Below, piece by piece: positions 36,532 through 46,106 of a stretch of 64,000 nt of DNA (positions are counted from its first letter, which is position 1; every line of letters starts with the position of its first letter). A program made the translations under genes and the position numbers. The DNA comes from Rhizophagus clarus (lineage: Eukaryota > Glomeromycota > Glomeromycetes > Glomerales > Glomeraceae): contig BLAL01000197.1 in NCBI GenBank assembly GCA_015698045.1, forward strand, positions 682,001 through 746,000. Reading direction: 5' to 3'. The notes below the pieces were generated by a model. That model did no database searches and was not told the origin of the DNA. It was given only the letters and a program-made list of their open reading frames with translations.

Positions 36532-37533
36532 ATGCAACTTAATTCAAATTATGATAACTTATCAAGTAATAATAATTCAGAACATGAATTTTCTCAAATT
36601 ATTCAAAATTTTGATAAAGTAAATATAAAAGAAATAGAACCTACAATACAAAAAAATATTTATGAAAATATTTTTGAAGAATATATAAGTATTATAATTA
36701 ATGAATTAACTTACCTTTACCTTAAGGAATTAAATGAAGGAGAAGATAGAAGGGTAATAAAAAAACATATTATTGATTGTATTAATAATTATAAAATAAA
36801 TTTACAAGAAATCTATAATTGGCTTTTAAATAACCAAAATGATTCAAATTCGTTTTTTTGGCTTGGATATTTCAATTATTATGGAATTAAAATCAATAGT
36901 GACATGAAAAAAGCATTTAAATTATTTCAAAAAGCAGCAAATTTGGAGAATAATGCAGCTCAGTTTGAACTTGCTAACATGTACATTGATGGAGAAGGAG
37001 TTGATAAAAATTATGATAAAGCTTTTGAATTAACCAAAAAATTAGCAAATATAGGACATTCATGTGGAATAAATTTGCTGGGGTATTGTTACTACAATGG
37101 AATTGGAATTGATATAGACATGGCGAAAGGAGTTGAATTGTATCAAAAAACGGCGAAATTAGACAATTGCTTAGCATTATACAATCTTGCTCATATGTAT
37201 AAAGATGGTGAAGGTATTGAGCAAGATCATAATAAAGCATTTGAGCTTTTCAAAAAGTCAGCAGAAAAAGAATATTCAGATGGGATAACTATGTTAGGAT
37301 ATTGCTATAATAACGGTATTGGAACTAAAGTTAACAAGCAAAAGGCACTTGAATCATATCAAAAAGCAGCAAATTCAGAAAATCATTATGCTCAATATAG
37401 CCTCGCCTTAATGCATGAAAATGGAGATGGAGTTGAAAAAAACATTAAACAGGCTATTTATTGGTATAAAGAATCAGCAAAACAAGGGAATGAAAATGCT
37501 CTAATTAAATTAGAAGAACTTTTAGAGGAATAA
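36532..37533 (+). CDS. SEL1-repeat protein (333 aa)
   Basis: Intact single exon, starting MQLNSNYDNLSSNNNS. The N-terminal domain contains TIQKNIYENIFEEYISIIIN and LTYLYLKELNEG, which most resemble the 38374 gene. Six SEL1 repeats follow. The third to fifth (NLLGYCYYNGIGIDIDMAKG, ALYNLAHMYKDGEGIEQDHN, KEYSDGITMLGYCYNNGIGT) are instead nearly the same as in the 39691 gene, so the sequence looks mosaic. The usual AQYNLAHMY is ALYNLAHMY here and in 39691 only. It ends ALIKLEELLEE. Predicted cytosolic or nuclear adaptor, partner unknown. Confidence 0.88.
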   Translation: MQLNSNYDNLSSNNNSEHEFSQIIQNFDKVNIKEIEPTIQKNIYENIFEEYISIIINELTYLYLKELNEGEDRRVIKKHIIDCINNYKINLQEIYNWLLNNQNDSNSFFWLGYFNYYGIKINSDMKKAFKLFQKAANLENNAAQFELANMYIDGEGVDKNYDKAFELTKKLANIGHSCGINLLGYCYYNGIGIDIDMAKGVELYQKTAKLDNCLALYNLAHMYKDGEGIEQDHNKAFELFKKSAEKEYSDGITMLGYCYNNGIGTKVNKQKALESYQKAANSENHYAQYSLALMHENGDGVEKNIKQAIYWYKESAKQGNENALIKLEELLEE

Positions 37534-38266
37534 CGGTTTCTAAAATTAGTAGTTGACAAAATGCTTCCATTTAATTGGACTAGATATTTTGTCATTCAGA
37601 TATAAAAGTGATTTTATGAGAATTTAATTATTTTCATGTCATTCTTATATTCTTATATACTAAAATCACTAATTAACATTTGAATAAAACTGCAAATTAA
37701 CATTACGTGAATCTTCTCATATTATTCAAAACGTTAATAAATGAATATAAGACAAATAGGACTTACAAAAATTGTAAAATTTTTTCAAAATAAATATCAA
37801 GAAAGAATTTTAAGAGCATTAGTAAGAGAATTACAGAAAAAATTATTTTTTGTTAAGTGTGATGAAAGATCCTCTAAAAAAAAAAATAATGACGTTATTC
37901 TTCAAGCTTTATATAAATAAATAATTAATAAATCCACAGGATGAGAAACAAATATAACACAAATGTTAATTACCAAGGAAATAATTCAATAGATTATACT
38001 TTGCAATGACGCTAGGAAATTTTAAATCAATACGAAATGATTTACATAACGTGTCTGCAAAATTCTCAATACGAATTGTGATTTTATCGCTCAAAAAGAT
38101 AAATGTTTTAACTTGTGGATTTTTGATTTTGCTAAAACCATAACTGCAGACTTGATAAAAAAAGCATTTTATAATAACTTTGAATGTTACACCTTTCATT
38201 AATCTGGAAAGGCATCAACATTGATTAACTAATCAAATTATCAGTTTGCTGCGGAAATACAAGGCT
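37534..38266. repeat. Duplicated intergenic spacer, copy 2
   Basis: Homologous to 35525-36405 as described there, with indels making it about 150 bp shorter. A minus-strand open frame here is a by-product. Confidence 0.65.
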
Positions 38267-38322
38267 GATCTTCGGTAAACTAAAATGCAGTATCACCATG
38301 TGAGTGATACAGAATAAATATG
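38267..38322 (+). promoter_or_regulatory. SEL1-family promoter module
   Basis: GATCTTCGGTAAAC, then ATGCAGTATCACCATGTG, then GATACAGAATAAATATGG. The ATG at 38320 lies within the TATA-like box, so it is unlikely to be the start codon. Confidence 0.65.
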
Positions 38323-38373
38323 GTCTGTGAAAACAAAAATTTCGCTTTCTCCCTTCTTCCTCTTTTTTCCATT

Positions 38374-39384
38374 ATGCCTAATATAAAACTTAATTCGAAT
38401 AATGATAACTTATTTAACACTAATAAATCAAAATATGAATTTTCTCAATTTATTCAAAATTTTAATAAAATAAATATAAAAGAAATAGAACCTACAATAC
38501 GAAAAAATATTTATGAAAACATTTTTGGAGAACATATAAGTATTATAGTTAATGAGTTAACATATCTTCACTTTAAAGAATTAAATGAGGGAAGAGAAAG
38601 GAAATTAATAAGGAAACATATTCTTGATTATATTAACAATACCAAGACAAATTTACAAGAAATCTATAATTGGCTTTTAAATAATCAAAATGATTCAAAT
38701 TCACTTTTTTGGCTTGGATATTTTAATTATCATGGAATTATAATCAATAGTAACATGAAAAAAGCATTCAAATTATTTCAAAAAGCAGCAAATTTAGAAA
38801 ATAGTGCAGCACAATTTGACCTTGCTAATATGTATATTGATGGGGAAGGAGTTGATAAAAATTATGTTAAAGCCTTCGAATTATCTAAAAAATTAGCAAA
38901 AAAAGGATACTCATGTGGTATAAATTTGTTAGGGTATTGTTATATTGATGGAATTGGAACTGATATAAATATGCAAAAAGGAATTGAATTATATCAAAAA
39001 ACAGCAGATTTGGGCAATTGTATAGCACAGTACAACCTTGCTTATATGTACAAAGATGGAGATGGTGTTGAAATAGATTATAATAAAGCATTTGAACTTT
39101 TTAAAAAGTCAGCAGAAAAAGAATATTCAAATGGGATAACCATGTTAGGATATTGTTATAATAATGGGATTGGAACTGATATTAACAAACTAAAAGCATT
39201 TGAATCATATCAAAAGGCAGCTAATTTAGAAAATCATTATGCTCAATACAGTCTCGCTTTGATGTATGAAAACGGAGATGGAGTTGAAAAAAATATCAAA
39301 AAAGCTATTTATTGGTATAACGAAGCAGTTGAACAAGGAAATATAAATGCTCAGGTTAAATTGGAGGGACTTTTTGAGGGGTGA
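38374..39384 (+). CDS. SEL1-repeat protein (336 aa)
   Basis: Intact single exon. An in-frame ATG at 38320 overlaps the promoter box, so I prefer the ATG at 38374 (MPNIKLNSNNDNLFNTNKS), which matches sister starts. The N-terminal domain has TIRKNIYENIFGEHISIIVN. Six SEL1 repeats follow (WLGYFNYHGIII, AQFDLANMYIDGEGVD, NLLGYCYIDGIGTD, AQYNLAYMYKDGDGVE, TMLGYCYNNGIGTD, AQYSLALMYENGDGVE), ending AQVKLEGLFEG. Repeat three (INMQKGIELYQKTADLGNC) matches the 34520 gene rather than its 36532 neighbour. Predicted adaptor, no known partner. Confidence 0.88.
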   Translation: MPNIKLNSNNDNLFNTNKSKYEFSQFIQNFNKINIKEIEPTIRKNIYENIFGEHISIIVNELTYLHFKELNEGRERKLIRKHILDYINNTKTNLQEIYNWLLNNQNDSNSLFWLGYFNYHGIIINSNMKKAFKLFQKAANLENSAAQFDLANMYIDGEGVDKNYVKAFELSKKLAKKGYSCGINLLGYCYIDGIGTDINMQKGIELYQKTADLGNCIAQYNLAYMYKDGDGVEIDYNKAFELFKKSAEKEYSNGITMLGYCYNNGIGTDINKLKAFESYQKAANLENHYAQYSLALMYENGDGVEKNIKKAIYWYNEAVEQGNINAQVKLEGLFEG

Positions 39385-39585
39385 TAGTTTTAAAATTACA
39401 TATGAAATAATTTACTTATTATATAGCTGCTAGCAAATATATAGATAAAAAAATGGTTTCACTCTATTGGATTATCAATAAAATATTAATTGATGATGTC
39501 AATCATTTGTAATATTTATTAGCTAATTAGCTACACAAAATTGATCATCAAATAAAATTGCGTTAGCTCAAAGTGCACAGAAACT

Positions 39586-39623
39586 GATCTGCAGTATAAG
39601 CCATGTGATACAGAATAAATACG
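39586..39623 (+). promoter_or_regulatory. SEL1-family promoter module (compact)
   Basis: GATCTGCAGTATAAGCC, then GTGATACAGAATAAATACGG. The two CTGCAG-type words seen elsewhere are merged into one here. The ATG is 68 bp further on. Confidence 0.6.
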
Positions 39624-39690
39624 GTTTGTTGAGAAAAATTGTAAAAACTTTTTTTCCTTCTTATAATTGTTTTAAATTACTTCGCCTAAC

Positions 39691-40701
39691 ATGCAAATTA
39701 ATTCAAAAAATGTTGAAACATTTGATATTAATAATACATTATGTGAATCTTCTCAAATCGCCCATAATTTTAATAAGATGAATATAAAAGAAATAGGACC
39801 CACAACCAAAAATATATGCGAAAATATTTTTGAAGAAGATTTAAGTATCGTAACCAATGAATTAGTTAATAATCATTTTAAGGAATTAAATGAAGGAAAA
39901 GAAAAAAGAGTAAGAAAGCAGAATATTCTTAATTATATTAATAATCGCAAAATAAATATACGAGAATTTTTTAACTGGCTTTTAAATAACCAAAATGATT
40001 CAAATTCTATCTGTTTACTTGGATATTTAAACTATCATGGAATTGAAGTCAATGTCAATGAACAAAGAGCATTAGAATTATTTCAAAAAGCAGCAAATTT
40101 AGGAAATATTATAGCTGAACTTAATCTCATTAATATGTACATTGATGGAAAAGCCGTTTGTAAAAATTATGAAAAAGCTTTTGAATTATCTAAAAAATTA
40201 GCAGATGCAGGACATTCATGTGGAATAAATCTGCTAGGGTATTGTTATTACAATGGAATTGGAACTGACGTAGACATGCCAAAAGGAGTTGAATTGTATC
40301 AAAAAACAGCAAAATTAGGCAATTGCTTAGCATTATACAATCTTGCACATATATATAAAGATGGAGAAGGTATTGAACAAGATCATAATAAAGCTTTTGA
40401 ATTTTTTAAAAAGTCGGCTGAAAAAGAATATTCGGATGGGATAACTATGTTGGGATATTGCTATAATAATGGGATTGGAACTAATATTAATAAGAAAAAA
40501 GCATTTGAATCATATCAAAAGGCAGCATATTTGGGAAATCATTATGCACAAACATATCTTGCCCTGATGTATGAGACTGGAGATGAAGCTGGAAATGGAG
40601 TTGAAAAAAACACAAAACAAGCAATTTACTGGTATAAAAAGGCTGCTAAACAAGGACATGAATATGCTCAATATAAATTAGGAGAGCTTTCAAAAAAATA
40701 G
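39691..40701 (+). CDS. SEL1-repeat protein (336 aa)
   Basis: Intact single exon, starting MQINSKNVETFDINNT. The N-terminal domain (KEIGPTTKNICENIFEEDLS) lacks the extra N of its three upstream neighbours. The first two repeats are divergent (AELNLINMYIDGKAVCKNYE replaces the usual GEG). Repeats three to five match the 36532 gene (DMPKGVELYQKTAKLGNCLA, KDGEGIEQDHNKAFEFF), consistent with gene conversion. The sixth repeat has a short in-frame expansion (ETGDEAGNGVEKN where sisters have ENGDGVEKN). It ends AQYKLGELSKK. Predicted adaptor. Confidence 0.87.
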   Translation: MQINSKNVETFDINNTLCESSQIAHNFNKMNIKEIGPTTKNICENIFEEDLSIVTNELVNNHFKELNEGKEKRVRKQNILNYINNRKINIREFFNWLLNNQNDSNSICLLGYLNYHGIEVNVNEQRALELFQKAANLGNIIAELNLINMYIDGKAVCKNYEKAFELSKKLADAGHSCGINLLGYCYYNGIGTDVDMPKGVELYQKTAKLGNCLALYNLAHIYKDGEGIEQDHNKAFEFFKKSAEKEYSDGITMLGYCYNNGIGTNINKKKAFESYQKAAYLGNHYAQTYLALMYETGDEAGNGVEKNTKQAIYWYKKAAKQGHEYAQYKLGELSKK

Positions 40702-40786
40702 TTTATTTTATTATAGGTGTTGTATTATATAAACCTTTGTTTGGAAAATAAAATCATTTTATTTGATATTCATTAATGATTCCACG

Positions 40787-40942
40787 CAGTGTTCGGAAAT
40801 GTCCTGGTTATTTATTGACCATTTAAATAATTTGGCTAATATTTGTTATTATTCCTAATCTTTTGTCATTTGATCATTTCATTCATTGATTTTGATTGGT
40901 TAATATTTTATCATGTGATTCAATCATAATGCAGTCCAACAT
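40787..40942. mobile_element. Truncated hAT-like MITE (CAGTGTTCGG family), copy 2
   Basis: It begins CAGTGTTCGGAAATG and follows the reverse complement of the 6509-6795 copy through TTGTCATTTGATCATTTC, TTTTGATTGGTTAATATT and ATGTGATTCAATCA to CCAACATTAC, then stops abruptly. The other half is missing. The breakpoint (about 40942) joins directly to the 5' leader of the SEL1 pseudogene, so the truncation also removed that gene's promoter module. Confidence 0.8.
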
Positions 40943-40960
40943 TACTTTACAACGTCTAAA

Positions 40961-41775
40961 ATGCAATTTAATTTACATACTGATAACTTGTCTAATATTA
41001 ATAATTCATTACATGAGTTTTTAAAATTGTCCAAAATTTTGATAAAATGAGTGTAAAAGAAATAGAGCCTATGACTCAAAACATTCATGAAAATACTTTT
41101 AGGAAGATTAATATAATTAATTAAGTAATCAAAATGATTCAAATTCCATTTATTTGCTTGGTATTTAATTATCATGGAATTGAAATCAATATAGATGTGG
41201 TAAAGCATACAAATTATTTCAAAAAGCTGCAGAATTGGAAAATAATCTGGCTCAGTATGAATATGCTAACATATATATTAATAGAGAAAATTATGATGGT
41301 GAATCTTTTAAATTATCCAATAAACTAGCAGAAAAAGGATATTATACGGAATAATCTGCTTGGATATTGTTATAATTTCCGGAATTGGAACTGATGTAAA
41401 TATGAAAAAAGGAATTAAATTATACCAAAAAACATCAAAATTGGGAAATTATTTAGCACCATTCAATCTTGCTTATATATACATAGATACATAAATGGAA
41501 AAGGCATTGAACAAGATCATAAAAAAGCTTTTGTACTTTTTAAAAAATCAAGCTGAAAATGAATATTCAATTGGGATAACTATGTACTGTATGTATTGCT
41601 ACAATAATGGGATTGGAACTGATGTTAACAAACAAAAAGCATTTGAAATTTTGAATCATATCAAAAGTAGAAAACCATTGTACTCGATTTAATCTTGCTT
41701 TAATGTATGAAGATGGAGGTAAAATACGAAGAAAGCAATTTATTGGTATGAAAAGTCTTTTTTGTAGATTGAATT
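40961..41775 (+). pseudogene. Decayed SEL1-repeat gene
   Basis: It starts MQFNLHTDNLSNINNSLHEF like its neighbours but goes out of frame within 25 codons. An internal deletion of roughly 150 bp removes the end of the N-terminal domain (ENTFRKINII joins straight to NQNDSNSIYLLG). Further shifts and stops break every later repeat, although FQKAAELENNLAQYEYANIY, GIEQDHKKAF, SIGITM, CYNNGIGTDVNKQKAFE and FNLALMYEDGG are recognisable in different frames. EQDH links it to the 36532/39691 subgroup. It has no promoter module upstream. Clearly non-functional. Confidence 0.85.
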
Positions 41776-42477
41776 TTAACAAAAAAAATTCATGGCGTAT
41801 GTGTAGTTAACTGTGGCATTGATTTATAAATTAAATCCATGGCATTTACTTAATTGAATTCGTGGCATTCATTTAATTAAATTACGGTTATGAAATCTCA
41901 ATTTTGGCCAGCACTATGAATTTTGCCTAAGTTATGTTCGCAAAAAGTATTCGACATTTAGAAAATCTGATAATCGTTAGCAAAAGTTATCTCAAATTAA
42001 ACTTTTTTTTTACTAATAAAATTAGTATTTATGAAATAATAAAGCTTATTTGCCGTAACAAACTGCATATACCCTGAAAATAACATAAGTTTTGATTTTA
42101 TCCGAAATTTTCACAATTTTGTACATTTTGATGATAAAAATCTTACATTCTGAAATTCGATTTGTGTATTTGTTACTGTAAAAAATTCGCAGTTTGACAA
42201 AATAAGGATAAAATTATCTCGATTTCTTACTGTATTTTATGCAATCATTGCTATTGCAAATCCTATTAAAGATAATAAATGATCGTAAGATGCAACTTGC
42301 GCAATTTAAAAATGAAATTTTTTTTTTTGTTTCACAATAGACGGAGTATTAAATTATAGTATAAAATTTTGATTCCGAATTCAAGTAAATTTATTAATTT
42401 TTCATTTGTATAAACATACAATAATAAAATGTAATTAATAAAACGTGGACTTTAACAATAATCGGAGCCTGCAGTTT
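41776..42477. other. Intergenic, no gene seen
   Basis: AT-rich. Near 41800-41875 a short theme (TGGCATTGATTTATAAATTAA, GTGGCATTCATTTAATTAAA) repeats about three times. Nothing else is supported. Confidence 0.4.
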
Positions 42478-42713
42478 CGCCAGTTCTTAGAACCGGTTAT
42501 GAACTTAAGAACCGGTTCTAAACTCAGTTCTAAAAACTCTAAAAACCGGTTCTAGAACCGGTCCCAAAAAGCTGATTTAGAACCCAGTCCCAGAACCGGT
42601 TCTTAGAACCTGTTCTGAACTCAGTTCTAGAACTCGGTCCTATAGAACCGGAGTTCTAATTGAACTCGAAGTTCTAGGACCGAATTAAACTGAACTTAGT
42701 TTTAACATCCCTA
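42478..42713. mobile_element. MITE remnant with AGAACCGGTTCT arrays
   Basis: Dense copies of AGAACCGGTTCT, GAACTCAGTTCTA and related inverted words from about 42487 to 42690. The right end is the complement of TAGGGATGTTAAAAC, the start type of hAT elements (compare TAGGGATGG at 44076). I could not find a matching left end or a convincing duplication, so it is probably truncated on the left. Confidence 0.6.
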
Positions 42714-42932
42714 CTGACTTTCATCAATAAAATGAATAAAATGATAGAATTCTCTTCTAAACGACTTCTTAGATGATCAATTTTAATTAACGTGACTTTA
42801 AATCGCAAAGAATTTATAAGTTTGTGGAAATGATTTGCAAGTGTTACATTACACTGTGCAAATATAAATTTGCACAAATAAAATTTTTTTTTTTTTCACA
42901 CAACGTATAAATTTTATTATTCGTTATTAACA

Positions 42933-43844
42933 ATGCCAAAAAACCAACTTAATTTAGATTATGTTAACTCACCAAATACTAATAATCCATCACATGAATT
43001 AACTCAAATGGTACAAAATTTTCATAAAATGGATATAAACGAAATAGGTCCTACAATCCAAAATATTCATGAAAATATTTTTGAAGAAGATTTGAGTATT
43101 GTAATTAATGAATTAGTTAATATTTATTCCAAGGAAGTAAATGAAGGAAAAGAAGAAGGAGTACGGAGACAATATATTCTCGATTATATCAATAGTCATA
43201 AGATAAGCTTACAAGAACTTTTTAACTGGTTATTAAATAATCAAAATGATCCAAATGCAATTTATTTACTTGGATATTTTAATTATCAAGGTATTGAAGT
43301 CAGCGTTAATATGAGAAAAGCGTTTGAATTATATCAAAAAGCAGCAAAGTTAGATAATAATGCAGCTCAATTTGATCTTGCCATTATGTATGTTGATGGA
43401 GAGGATTGTGATAAAAACTATGAAAAAGCTTTTGAATTATCTAATAAATTAGCAAATAAAGAATATACAGGTGGAATTATTATGTTAGGGTATTGTTATG
43501 AAAAAGGGATTGGAACTGATATTAATGAACAAAAAGTATTCGAGTTATATCAAAAAGCAGCAGATTTAGGAAATTTAAATGGAATAAATAATTTAGGATG
43601 TTGTTATGAAAATGGAGTTGGAACAAATATCAATATGAAAAAAGCATTTGAACTGTATCAAAAAGCAGCAATTTTAGGAAATTATTATGCTCAGTATAAT
43701 CTTGCTTTAATGTATGAAAATGGAAATGGAATTGAAAAAGATATGAATCAAGCAATTCATTGGTATAAAAAATCTGCCGAACAAGGGGATGTAGTTGCTC
43801 AAGATAAGTTAAAAGAACTTTTAGAGGATGAATTTCTTATTTAA
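42933..43844 (+). CDS. SEL1-repeat protein, five repeats (303 aa)
   Basis: Intact single exon from the ATG at 42933 (MPKNQLNLDYVNSPNTNN). The N-terminal domain has NEIGPTIQNIHENIFEEDLS and LFNWLLNNQNDPNAIYLLG. Five SEL1 repeats follow (FNYQGIEV, AQFDLAIMYVDGEDCD, MLGYCYEKGIGTD, NNLGCCYENGVGTN, AQYNLALMYENGNGIE), one fewer than most members, then KLKELLEDEFLI. The NLNGINNLGCCYENG repeat ties it to the 10458 and 62761 genes rather than to the adjacent tandem cluster. Its upstream region (42835-42885) has only weak matches to the promoter module. Predicted adaptor. Confidence 0.86.
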   Translation: MPKNQLNLDYVNSPNTNNPSHELTQMVQNFHKMDINEIGPTIQNIHENIFEEDLSIVINELVNIYSKEVNEGKEEGVRRQYILDYINSHKISLQELFNWLLNNQNDPNAIYLLGYFNYQGIEVSVNMRKAFELYQKAAKLDNNAAQFDLAIMYVDGEDCDKNYEKAFELSNKLANKEYTGGIIMLGYCYEKGIGTDINEQKVFELYQKAADLGNLNGINNLGCCYENGVGTNINMKKAFELYQKAAILGNYYAQYNLALMYENGNGIEKDMNQAIHWYKKSAEQGDVVAQDKLKELLEDEFLI

Positions 43845-44114
43845 TTTATGATTTAAAGTTAATATTTATTACACAACAACACAATTAAGCGTTTATAAAT
43901 TATAGAAATTAATTACTTACAGTAATTATTTTTGATCTTTATAGCATTACTGACTGGTATTAATAGAATTTTTTTATTACTAAAGGTATTAATTTAAGTG
44001 TTGATTGTTATAAATAATTATTTCAGCACTAAAACATTTTTGGAAAAATTTTGCTTAAGTTTTAGGTCAAGAGTCTAGGGATGGTTGCTGACCGTTTACT
44101 GATTTCATATTATA

Positions 44115-44289
44115 CCATATTTTTCCAAAATTAAGCACCCTTTTTTGCAAGGATTTTGAGCGAAAAGTTTGGGGTGTTTAATCATGGATTTTTTTTTATT
44201 AGCATTTCATATATGATTTTTTTTAACAAAACTTGAAAAGTTTGGGGTGGTGCTTAATTTTTGTGGTGACTAATATTGGAAAAATACGG
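44115..44289. mobile_element. MITE D inside B
   Basis: A 175-bp element starting CCATATTTTTCCAAAATTA and ending with the complement of CCGTATTTTTCCAATATTA, flanked by TA (44113-44114 and 44290-44291). The ends continue inward with AAGCACC and its complement GGTGCTT. Two copies of AAAAGTTTGGGGTG lie inside. Confidence 0.78.
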
Positions 44290-44449
44290 TACATGACACG
44301 TTCATTTTACAAAAACTCAGAATAAGATAAAAATTGTATCATTAGATTCAGATTACTAATCTTAGTATAGCGGTATAGTCTCTATTCCATTTTGATTTCT
44401 ACCGAGTTTTACCAAGTTACTCTCGGCAAGAAATGTGTACCGTACATTA

Positions 44450-44671
44450 CAGCTGGTTTCATAATGTACAGGACAATGACAAAAATTGATTCCGACTGCT
44501 GAGACTTTCAGGTTTCCGGCTTGTCAGAAAATGTAAATATAGTTACTATATTTATGTTATATCCACGATGTTTATTTTATTTTTCTATTTGCCGACAACT
44601 GGCAACCTGACAAGTTCTCAGCAGTCAGCATCAAATTTTGTCATGTGTCCCGTATATTATGAAATCAGCTG
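44450..44671. mobile_element. Tc1-type MITE C inside B
   Basis: A 222-bp element, CAGCTGGTTTCATAATGTAC ... with its complement ATTATGAAATCAGCTG at the right, flanked by TA (44448-44449 and 44672-44673). A second inverted layer lies inside (CTGCTGAGACTTTCAGG against CCTGACAAGTTCTCAGCAG). It shares outer ends with its host B but has a different interior, so it is a sister subfamily that inserted into the terminal repeat of B. Confidence 0.85.
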
Positions 44672-45223
44672 TATGAAATCAGCAGTAACCGACCATTTGA
44701 CCGACCATCTAACTAATCATTCATTTGACATTTTTTTTTTATCAAGAAAAAATTATTAAATAACGGTTTTTGTTAATGAATTTAAGCAAAAAAATTCATT
44801 AATTAATTTTTTTTTTTTTTTTTTGATTAAATTGATTAAAAAAAAATAAATAAATAAGGTTGGTTAAATAGCGGTTAAACGATCGGTTAAACAGTCAGTC
44901 AAAACGGTCGAGTAAATGATCGGGTCGATGCCTTTGACCGACCGATATCGGTCACGGTCATGACCGGTTTAATAACCATGACCGTTGCCATCTCTAATCG
45001 AGTCAACTCTTAAACATTTAGAGTTCATGTATTATTTTACATATTTTTCATAATAAAATTTAATTTTGTTTTTGCACTTTATTTACGTTTTCAACCCTTC
45101 TATTTTTTTTAACATACGAGAAATTATAAAGTTTATAAAACCAATCCTGATGAATATACAATATTACGTACTTCCTTTCTTTTCCAGCCAATAATGATTT
45201 GTATGGGTTTAGGTTTACAAATT

Positions 45224-46015
45224 TAGAGGTAACCCACCAACCTACCCACCCGTGATCTATATAAAATTATTATATATTTTTTAAAAACATTTATAATCAT
45301 AATGTATATTAATTCCTTTATTATATAATAGCTTTATTATCAATAAAAAAAAAGACAAAATCATCATATTTGATATTGACTCCAAGTTTTACAATACAAA
45401 CTATTTTTTTAACGAATAACAATTGGCTAACTACTTTAGGTGACAAACAAGTTCTATGGAAGCAATTTGTTTCCTGCATCAGAAAATAAACGTTCTCTAG
45501 GAATGGAAGTGACAGAGATTGATAAATATTTACGTGCAATTCTACTTAAATAGAAAAGAATGTTGATTAGCGTGTCTTCAAGCTTTATACTAGCTTTTCT
45601 TCTAGTTGAAGCATTAGGAAGTTTATTGATTTCTTCATAAGTTGTATCTTCTTCGATATCATCAGAACTAATATATTCATCATTGTTATTATTCGTATTT
45701 ATTAGAATTTTTTAAATTTTTTTTTTTGCAAGCGAAGTGTGGGAAGTAATTTGATCTTATTTTCAGTATTTATTTATAATCAATAATAAAACAAGTTATA
45801 ACAGGAATTTCTAAACGATTTACATTGAACTATAATAAAAAAAGTTAACAATTAAAAATCTAATTATTATTTTATTTTAACTAAATAAAATAAATCAAAA
45901 ACGGGTGACCCGACGGGTCGACTCATCTGTCCCTACCCGGGTGAAAATTATCACCACTCGGATACCCACCCACCCGCGGATGACCCAGGTATGGTCAACT
46001 CGGGTCCAATCTCTA
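45224..46015. mobile_element. hAT-type non-autonomous element with ACCCGGGT words
   Basis: A 792-bp element flanked by the exact 8-bp duplication TACAAATT (45216-45223 and 46016-46023). The left end is TAGAGGTAACCCACCAACC; the right end is the complement of TAGAGATTGGACCCGAG. The right subterminal region (45900-46005) carries GGGTGACCCGACGGGTCG, TACCCGGGTG and CCACCCACCCGCGG. The interior is AT-rich with no transposase; a minus-strand open frame (45321-45539) has no recognisable domain. Confidence 0.85.
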
Positions 46016-46106
46016 TACAAATTCATCGGTTTTTAGCTTTGTGTATATTTACTTGATTTTGATCTTAACTGTTAAAGTGGGTCGGGTTCTTGACATAAAT
46101 TTGATT

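Larger units (their letters stand above)
44099..44685. mobile_element. Tc1-type MITE B (CAGCTGATTTCAT family), inserted in A
   Basis: Left end CTGATTTCATATTA, right end TGAAATCAGCAG, flanked by TA (44097-44098 and 44686-44687). Its interior (about 44292-44447, AAAACTCAGAATAAG ... CCGAGTTTTACCAAG ... CTCTCGGCAAGAAATG) is homologous to the intact copy at 14261-14467. It is interrupted twice, by D (44115-44289) and C (44450-44671). Without them it would be about 186 bp. Confidence 0.8.
44076..44996. mobile_element. hAT-like element A with GACCGGTC arrays (outer host of nest)
   Basis: Ends TAGGGATGGTTGCTGACCG and the complement of TAGAGATGGCAACGGTCA. The flanks CAAGAGTC (44068-44075) and ATCGAGTC (44997-45004) agree in the last five of eight bases, so an 8-bp duplication is likely but eroded. 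Subterminal words include GACCGACC, GGTCATGACCGGTT and GTTAAACGATCGGTTAAAC. Removing the insertion at 44099-44685 and one TA restores GACCGTTTAACCGACC, continuous with the element's own repeats. There are long T and A runs at about 44808-44850. No coding capacity. Confidence 0.75.

Noticed and set aside
38320..38373. Upstream ATG of the third cluster gene as start codon
   Set aside because: It lies inside the conserved TATA-like box, and sister proteins begin at the position corresponding to 38374. The same reasoning rejects 48940.
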